Positions 57,937-64,000 of a DNA stretch of 64,000 bases are shown one piece after another. Position 1 is the stretch's first letter. Every line of letters starts with the position of its first letter. A program made the translations under genes and the position numbers. The notes under the pieces were generated by a model. The model had not been told where the DNA came from. It worked only from the letters and a program-made list of their open reading frames with translations, and ran no database searches. Origin of the DNA: Terana coerulea (taxonomy: Eukaryota > Basidiomycota > Agaricomycetes > Polyporales > Phanerochaetaceae); NCBI GenBank assembly GCA_024811115.1, contig JAKOGH010000768.1, positions 163,510 through 227,509 of the forward strand. The letters are read 5' to 3'.

Positions 57937-59213
57937 TTAGAGGTAGCAGTCCAGCAGCAACCCAGACAGTATGAGAAAGCCGAGGTAGCCATTGCTCTTC
58001 AGAGAGTCCAAGCTGGTTAGACTGTCAATTATGATAGCGTGCCTCACTACATGACTGACCTTGAAGATCTTGAAGGTAGAAAGGTCGTCATTGATATCCC
58101 ATGACAACATCTGCCAGCCGACATGAAGCGCTACGCCAAAACACCCTACCGCATAGAACGAAAGCCCGCTGCCATTGGCGATGCCAGCCAGAGTCAGAAA
58201 ACCAATGAACGCGACTCCAAGCATGGAGGTAAAAGTGCGCAAGTAGGTGCTGAAGAAGCGAGCCGTAGACATTGTTCCGATACGTGCGTCGTCCTTGCGA
58301 TCCAAAGTCGCATACACTGTGTCACATAACACGCACCAGCTGGTAATCGTGGGATAAGAAAGCAATTAAGTGTACTGGCCATGTGTATTGGCACTTACAA
58401 TAGCACCGCGAGCCATAGATAGACGAGGACCTTGATATCCTGTGGCGTGATGCTGTCCCAGTCGGCGACTGATGCCCAAGCAACCGCACAGCCCCAGCTG
58501 GCAGCCGTTGCTTAATGCAAATGCACAGTGAGCGGGTAGTGTTGCGCACGATGCATGGCAAGGATACTCACCTAGCCCCACCTGGGGACACCATATCCAA
58601 CGTTTCACGAAAGGGTACAGGAAGTTGATTGGTAGAGATGAAACCATGATCCAAAAGCTAGAGCGAAGGATCTTATTCACTGATCGCAATATGCAAAGAG
58701 AAACTGGAACTTACGCGCTAGAGTTGGTAAAAGATACGACAAAGAACGTCAAGCCAACGAGGACGTTGAACAGTATGCCAGCGTCACGCATAGACACGGC
58801 TCCAGTAACAAGTGGTCTGGTTTTCGTCCGTTCTATGTTTGCGTGATTTATCCTTCAAGTGCTACTTCTATACATAGAAAGCGAAAGGTACATACCGACC
58901 TGCCTGTCAATCTCCTTGTCGCACATGTCATTGTACACAGAAAATGCGCCGTGGTAGAGAGTTGCAGCGATGGCGAAGATGCACGCGGTTTTGGTGAAGA
59001 CCGGGCCGGATACGTGGTAGATGTCTGCCGCCATGGCGAGGCTGAGTGCTAATGAGCTGTTCAGAGCGGAGTAACGACACTTCAAGTTGGCAACACACCG
59101 TAAGGCCAAAATATCATCAAACATCCTAGCGGGAATGCATGAAGTCGAGTGAGGTGGAACAGTGCACGCCAGTAGCTTGTAGTGAACGGAGCTCCGAACG
59201 GAGCCTTCCCCAT
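57937..59213 (-). CDS. UbiA-family prenyltransferase, copy 1 (intact)
   Basis: Integral-membrane enzyme that attaches a prenyl chain to an aromatic or similar acceptor. Start MGKAPFGAPFTTSYWRALFH at 59213, then CLMIFWPYALSLAMAADIYH. The first Asp motif is NDMCDKEIDRQV followed by ERTKTRPLVTGAVSM. Then come NFLYPFVKRWIWCPQVGLGA, VAWASVADWDSITPQDIKVL, the second Asp-containing segment CDTVYATLDRKDDARIG, and the last helices ending LSGLLLDCYL at 57937. Seven or more short GT-AG introns are visible and all junctions that I read keep the frame. The motif pair fits COQ2/UbiA-type 4-hydroxybenzoate polyprenyltransferases and the related meroterpenoid prenyltransferases. In the second motif the usual YxxQDxxDD is YATLDRKDD. 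The substrate cannot be told. Confidence 0.86.
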
Positions 59214-59302
59214 TCTTGAGTCGATTCTTCAGTCTTGTGTTACAAGGGCTTTCGCTGTCTTGTACTTGCGTGTATCTTGACTCTTGAGCCCCTTTGGCCG
59301 GA

Positions 59303-59310
59303 CATTTATA
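59303..59310 (-). promoter_or_regulatory. TATA-like element of UbiA copy 1
   Basis: TATAAATG on the minus strand, 90 bp upstream of the start codon at 59213. Confidence 0.5.
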
Positions 59311-59850
59311 AGGGAAGCCGTGGCGCCACACAGTTGCACCCGAGGAACCAGTGCCAGATTCGAAGAGCGCGGAATGGAAGTATGAGCATTGCAAATGGAC
59401 TTGAGGTACGGGGAGCATTCACGCCGTATGACAGATGGCCTAAAGTCGTAAGCAAATACGGAGCGTCACGAGGAGCTCAGGCCGGTGCTCACATCAAGAG
59501 ATCTTTGCACCCCAAAGATAGATGTAACCTTCTGCTTTGCCACAGGTGACCGCGCACATGTACGTGGGTGCAGATAAGCCAGTCCATCTTTGTCAAAGTT
59601 CTGGTGGAAGAGACACCGGTTCAGCGCGGTTCATGGTAGTCCCCAGGCCTTATGACTGATCAAGCTTAAGCAAGCCACCATAGTCGGTTGACAGCCATCC
59701 GAGATGCATATCCGGTCAAGGCTTCTTCATGCTGGCGCATGTCCTCGCATGGTACACTGTATGGGATAGAACATGAAATCAAATTGCGACGAACAGGTGC
59801 ACCAGATACAACACCCCAAGCCGTGGCAGCACTATCTGAGTAATAGACTA

Positions 59851-61081
59851 TCACTGCTTTAGCACATAGTCCAACCAGATGCCAAGCCAAATCACGTATC
59901 CCAAGTCCCCGTTCGACTTTGGGAATGATTTGGATTGGTATGGGCTTTGTGCATGCAAGGGAAATGCGAAGCTTACCTTGAATTTAGCGCCACAGCTGGC
60001 CGGATCTCCCACATCCCAAGTCATGAACTGCCACATAAAATGCAGCATTGTCCCACCACATGCCAGAGTGTAATAAATTGGCCCCTGCTGATTTACGATT
60101 CTACGCAACCAAGGCTGCAACGAACATTGCTGCAAATATCTGAAGTATCTCGCGAACGTGATTGCCAAATAGACGGGTTGTAGATTTGACACCTGCTTTC
60201 TCGTCATCTCTACAGTCCTGGCAGCTGTATTGAGTGTCGTAGACAATAGTCGAGCTGAGTCTAGATTCAATACTGAGAGCATCATTGAAATCTTCGAAAA
60301 CCGCACCAAAGGGCACCAAGAAGCATAATGACCACCAACAGGAGGTCCTCTTTTGTAGAGCGGGGTATGACGGATAGCCACGCGGCCGGAAACCCCAATT
60401 CATTGCTATACCTTTGAAGATGAAACGTAGGTCAGCCTTGAAATGCAAAGCAAGTGGCGTACGATACCCAGCCATGCCTGAGGCCACCATGTCCAACGTT
60501 TCATGAGCGGATAGAGTGCATGGAACGGAAAAACCCCCAGAAGCCCAACAACAGCGCTGGTGAAGAAAGCTTGTTAATCATTGATACATGGGTAAAACAA
60601 TTGCAATACCTACGCTGTGAGATTTGTGAAAGATAGCAGGAAGACGAAACCTGCTACTAGTACAGCAAGCAAAACCCAGGCTCCCGATACTGGAATCACG
60701 CCAGCCGCAAGAGGGCGATGCCTTGTTCGCTCTGATACAAAACTGTCAGTGTATTCGAGATAGTAAAAACAAGGCTATGTGCACGCACCAACTTGGCGGT
60801 CAAATTCAATGTCACATATGTCGTTGATAACACATGCAGCACTATGCAGAGCGGTGCCACCGAGCGAAAAGAGTATCATCTGAAGGGCAAGATTGAAGCC
60901 GGACAGGTTCACCCTGTATGCTGCCATGGTGAGTGCCCAGACTAAGAGAAGGGTCAGTGCCGAGCCATCGAACGTGTGAAACAGCCAACGAACTGCATGG
61001 CCAGATAATGAGTATATTCCCCAACGGAGAATTGTGGAGGCGGGTCAATTCGAAGTAGTAGCGGTAACGTTGCTTGAGCAT
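59851..61081 (-). pseudogene. UbiA-family prenyltransferase, copy 2 (two frame breaks)
   Basis: Tandem paralogue of copy 1. Start MLKQRYRYYFELTRLHNSPL at 61081, then NILIIWPC spliced to IWALTMAAYRVNLSGFNLAL. The first Asp motif is CVINDICDIEFDRQV followed by ERTRHRPLAAGV, then FHALYPLMKRWTWWPQAWLG. The second Asp segment is IVYDTQYSCQDCRDDEKAGV with KSTTRLFG, and the end DLGYVIWLGIWLDYVLKQ is at 59851. One base is missing at 60388-60389 (MNWGF then PAAWLSVIPRSTKEDLLLV). A second slip occurs at about 60100-60108 (FVAALVA then RRIVNQQGPIYYTLACGG). The catalytic motifs themselves are intact. It may be a recent pseudogene or contain sequencing errors. Confidence 0.8.
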
Positions 61082-61180
61082 TTGTGTTAAGGTCCGGGCA
61101 TCGGGATATCTGTCGTTGAGAGTTGCTTGGGCTGGGCAGAAGCTGCAGTATGTGATAAGATGTACAAATGGGATCGTTTG

Positions 61181-61190
61181 ATATATATAC
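61181..61190 (-). promoter_or_regulatory. TATA-like run upstream of UbiA copy 2
   Basis: TATATATAT-like run on the minus strand about 100 bp upstream of the start codon at 61081. Confidence 0.4.
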
Positions 61191-61637
61191 GGCATAAGAC
61201 ACGTATGAATCACTGGGTTCTCCCACGAGGCCATTAGAGGAGCAGGGTGTGCCACCGAGCAAAGGCCTATCGTCATACCAAGGTATTACGCCTAAGGTAG
61301 GACAATTTAGCCATGGGCGCCGATAGCACCAGCGGTATAGCTATGACTGTCAGCCATGTGCGTGATACAGGTTCATTCACAGAGGACGTACCACCGCTGA
61401 GACCCCAGCATAGAGCCTCATTTGTAGACGGTTCATTGCAAGCATATAGAAAGCCGGTGGAAGTGTCTGTAGCGCAAAATGACAGATGAACGTGGCCGGT
61501 GACCGACGGTCGCCACTGACTGCGGAGAGCCAAGAGTAAGCGCCCTTCGGAGACTCGTCCCGGCCTGCGAGCGCCACAAAGAATGAGAAGCAGCAAGAGC
61601 GCTAGCCCACTGCGCCAGCGGACTTCGGATGCGATAC

Positions 61638-62013
61638 TTAGCCACTGGTAGCCTGAGACGTAAGTATCATTAAACGTCTCGTTATCTCAGCAAGGTCGAC
61701 CAGAACTTCCGAAAGATCACCTTCTGCTATTCTTTGCATCAGGAAGATGGAAGTACTTATGCTTTGGATTAGTACAGCGCCCTGAGATTGCCCTGAGAGC
61801 TCGGAGGACGCACCCCCAATTTCCCTCGCAGACCAGGTCATATCTTTTGCACTAGTAGCTGTCTGGTTCAATATTCTACCGAAAAATTGGACTGCCCTGC
61901 TAACTTTCTCCTCAGAGAACTTGAAGCGGACCAGTGGTTCGACTTGCCTCCAATCTGAACAGGCCTCACAATCAAGGGCTGGTAGTTGGTCGCTTTCTTG
62001 ATGTAGTGCAACT
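61638..62013 (-). other. Open reading frame of unknown coding status
   Basis: An open frame of about 125 codons (LHQESDQLPALDCEACSDWR, then PLVRFKFSEEKVSRAVQFFG and QSISTSIFLMQRIAEGDLSE) with amphipathic helix pattern and balanced composition. A TAA closes the frame upstream and there is no convincing start. It could be an internal exon of a larger gene or a decayed fragment. No known motif. Confidence 0.3.
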
Positions 62014-62059
62014 CCGATATCTTATAGTAGCGCCATGGCGCTGATCAAGGCAGTAGATA

Positions 62060-62560
62060 TATGATACTCGGCTTCTTGTGCAATACTGTAGGCTAGATAG
62101 AAATTCTATTCTTGATGCTCTAAGTTTATGGCTAGAGGCACAAAAAGTCCATTCTAGTCTTAGGTCTGTGGCATGACCGTCTAGTATTGGACAGATGCAT
62201 CTGAAAAAACCCCCTTACTATTCCTGCCTAATGCATGCTGATAAGCACTAATTCATTGCACATAAGCTTCAAAGTAACACAACTAGATAAATAGATGCAT
62301 TAGGCCAATAAGGCAGTTTAGTGAGGTCCTTTGCTAATTGTCTTAATTATTCTATATATTAGGGCAATTAGTCCTATTTCTCAGCTATTTGTTTCCTTAC
62401 TGTCCTATTTTGTTCCTTACATGCAGCTATAATACCACTACTGCTTGACTAATCATCTGAGAAATCCCCTTCTTAATTTAACCTGATGCTCTGTATTGCA
62501 TATTTAGTTATCTACATACAAGACTAAGCTACCTAACACAACAAACTACTTGTACTGTGC
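62060..62560. other. AT-rich region without genes
   Basis: About 500 bp rich in A/T with no open frame of note, clearly lighter in GC than the genes on its left and the repeat array on its right. Confidence 0.6.
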
Positions 62561-62699
62561 AGGTAAGCCCATGCACCATGCACCATACTCACCTGCACTG
62601 CGCCATGCCCACCTGTGTGTTGTATCTGTCAGTAACATACTTACGTACACCACTACCCTGGCCCTCATGTCGTGCACCAGCCCCTTCTGACGGGGCGCA

Positions 62700-63350
62700 C
62701 TTGTCAGCGTCGGTCTGCACGCGTCGTGCTTCGCCACGTCCTGCGCGCCAGCGCCGGCGCGGTGCGCGTGCTGCGCTCGTTGGCGTCGTGCTGGGGTAGC
62801 TTGCTACCCTGGTCCCTCGCGTCGTGCGTCGGCCCTTTGTAACGGCGGCACGCTCGCCTGCGTCGGCCTGCGCGCGTCGTGCTTCGCCACGTCCTGCGCG
62901 CCGGCGTTGGCGTGGTGCGCATCCGTCGGCACCGTACGTGCGTGCGCCGCTGTCCCGCCCTGCGTATCTTGCGCGTCGTGCTGTACGCGCCGGTTTCTTG
63001 TGCGTCGGCGTCGCGCTCACCTGCGTCGGTCTGCGCGCGTCGTGCTTCGCCACGTCCCGCGCGCCGGTGTTGGTGTTATGCGCGTGCTGCGTTCTCGGCG
63101 TCGCGCCTGTGTAGCTTGTTGCGCTGGTCCCTCGCGTCGTACGTCGGCCCTTTGTAACGGCGGCGCGCTCGCCTACGTCGGCCTGCGTGTGCTGTGCTTC
63201 ACCACGTCCCGCGCGCCGGCGTCGGCGTTGTGCGCCGCCGTTCGTGTCGTGCGCGTCGTCGTGCGCGCCGGCTTGTGCGCCGGTGTCGCGGCCGCCGGCG
63301 TTGAGCTTGTTGCGTCGTGCTTGACTACGCGGGCGTTCGCGCGGTGTTCG
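62700..63350. repeat. GC-rich minisatellite-like array with period about 155/315 bp
   Basis: A core cgtcgtgcttcgccacgtcc recurs near 62722, 62875 and 63039, and in diverged form near 63190, spaced 150-164 bp. A second element, gtcggccctttgtaacggcg, recurs near 62830 and 63145, about 315 bp apart, so the unit is a two-part higher-order repeat. Frames in all directions are open here because of the composition and should not be read as genes. Confidence 0.8.
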
Positions 63351-63702
63351 TTGCTGGTGGGGGATGCGTGGTGCCTATTCATAAAGCACCGTCCATAAGC
63401 CGTGCATGCACGGCCATGGACGGCTCTGGGTAGCAGCGGTGGATGCGGCGAGAGGGCCACGTACCTCGTTTGCAGGGGAGCCCCTCCCCTTCAACAGTCT
63501 TGCTCGATAATTCACGCGTCCCCCCACTCTTGTGTGGTGTCGCTTGGGTCCTGGTGTCGCGGTAGGTGGTCGCGAGGCAGCTAACGCGTCGGTTAGGAAT
63601 GAGGGACCGAGGGAATGAAAGATGACGCCAACCAAACGCGAAGGGTTAAGGCGCTTCAATATACCCAGTAAGTTATGACCATTCTGTACGATAATACACC
63701 AA

Positions 63703-63776
63703 GCCGCTATGGCGCAGTTGTTATTCTACTGGGCGCGTTTACCCAGGTGGTCCTGGGTTCAAGTCCTTCCGGGTGC
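63703..63776 (+). other. tRNA-like element with RNA polymerase III boxes (pseudo-tRNA or SINE head)
   Basis: An A-box-like tggcgcagttg at 63710-63720 and a perfect B box ggttcaagtcc at 63756-63766 lie 36 bp apart, with a run of six T at 63799-63804 that could stop polymerase III. The segment cannot fold as a normal tRNA: the 5' end does not pair with the 3' acceptor side and the anticodon loop is irregular. A degenerate tRNA or the head of a tRNA-derived SINE fits best. Confidence 0.5.
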
Positions 63777-63798
63777 ATTGTGGTTATTTCTGATCATC

Positions 63799-63804
63799 TT
63801 TTTT
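63799..63804 (+). terminator. Possible polymerase III terminator (T6)
   Basis: Six T directly downstream of the tRNA-like boxes. Confidence 0.3.
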
Positions 63805-64000
63805 GAGCCTCGGCCCATTAACAAAAGCATACAGTGTGAATTGCTTTGGTCGTCTCAGAAGCAGTCACTCTTTAGAGCTATTGTGATATTTAAAATTGAT
63901 TGCAACTTGTTGTTCAACTGTGGCAAATGGCAATTATATAAGAATATAGACATTCTAGGCAAAAGCAGCTCTTTTTTAGCAATTGTACAGAGCTTATATA
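63805..64000. other. AT-rich right edge of the window
   Basis: AT-rich sequence with no open frame or recognisable element. Confidence 0.5.

Noticed and set aside
61638..61871. Minus-strand frame starting MNQTATSAKD as a full small gene
   Set aside because: The methionine there is not a convincing start codon, and the frame is open further upstream to a TAA; treated only as an open frame.
62589..63460. Open frames of up to 163 codons in the GC-rich array
   Set aside because: Composition and tandem repetition keep all frames open; the peptides are Arg/Ala-rich and repeat with the DNA unit.
1..64000. CRISPR arrays, bacterial operons, prophage or viral cassettes
   Set aside because: None seen; the gene structure is eukaryotic throughout, with short introns and no operons.

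Overview
The window is nuclear DNA of a filamentous fungus, almost certainly a basidiomycete (Agaricomycetes, probably a wood- or litter-decaying species). The evidence is genes with many 45-70 bp GT-AG introns, polyporopepsin-like aspartic proteases, a secreted GH12 glucanase, F-box and DUF6534-type membrane proteins, and fungal single-function TRP4 and HIS1 genes. There are no operons. Gene positions and splice junctions were read by eye from conserved protein motifs, so exon edges in the less conserved genes are approximate.

Layout. 1-12.7 kb: the end of an unknown Pro/Ser-rich protein, TRP4 (anthranilate phosphoribosyltransferase), the AP-2 sigma subunit, a gene-poor 2 kb stretch, an F-box-like protein, a thiamine-diphosphate enzyme with broken frames, a GH12 glucanase and a UBC1-type ubiquitin-conjugating enzyme. 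12.8-29.4 kb: four tandem head-to-tail copies (minus strand) of one amino-acid permease gene, with duplicated spacers. 31-37.5 kb: a multi-pass membrane protein and two paralogous secreted aspartic proteases. 38-43.6 kb: a secreted-protein gene whose 3' end is a duplicated piece of the neighbouring ArfGAP gene GLO3, then GLO3 itself and HEM13 (coproporphyrinogen oxidase). 44-48.5 kb: a short-chain dehydrogenase, an unknown coiled-coil protein and HIS1 (ATP phosphoribosyltransferase). 49-53.6 kb: an intact gene of an uncharacterised fungal family and its tandem pseudogene copy. The pseudogene is split by a 1000-bp element with terminal inverted repeats and a 7-bp target duplication. 54-61 kb: a DUF6534-type membrane protein and two tandem UbiA-family prenyltransferases. 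61-64 kb: AT-rich sequence, a GC-rich minisatellite-like array and a tRNA-like element.

The theme is local gene duplication: permeases x4, aspartic protease x2, unknown family x2, UbiA x2, and part of GLO3. The duplicates carry most of the frame breaks, while the housekeeping genes (TRP4, AP-2 sigma, UBC1, GLO3, HIS1) splice cleanly. HEM13, which should be needed for haem, also has a one-base break in a G run. Some of the breaks may therefore be sequencing or assembly indels rather than decay. I found no convincing novel multi-gene system. The best leads are the permease array, the GLO3 chimera and the inverted-repeat insertion.
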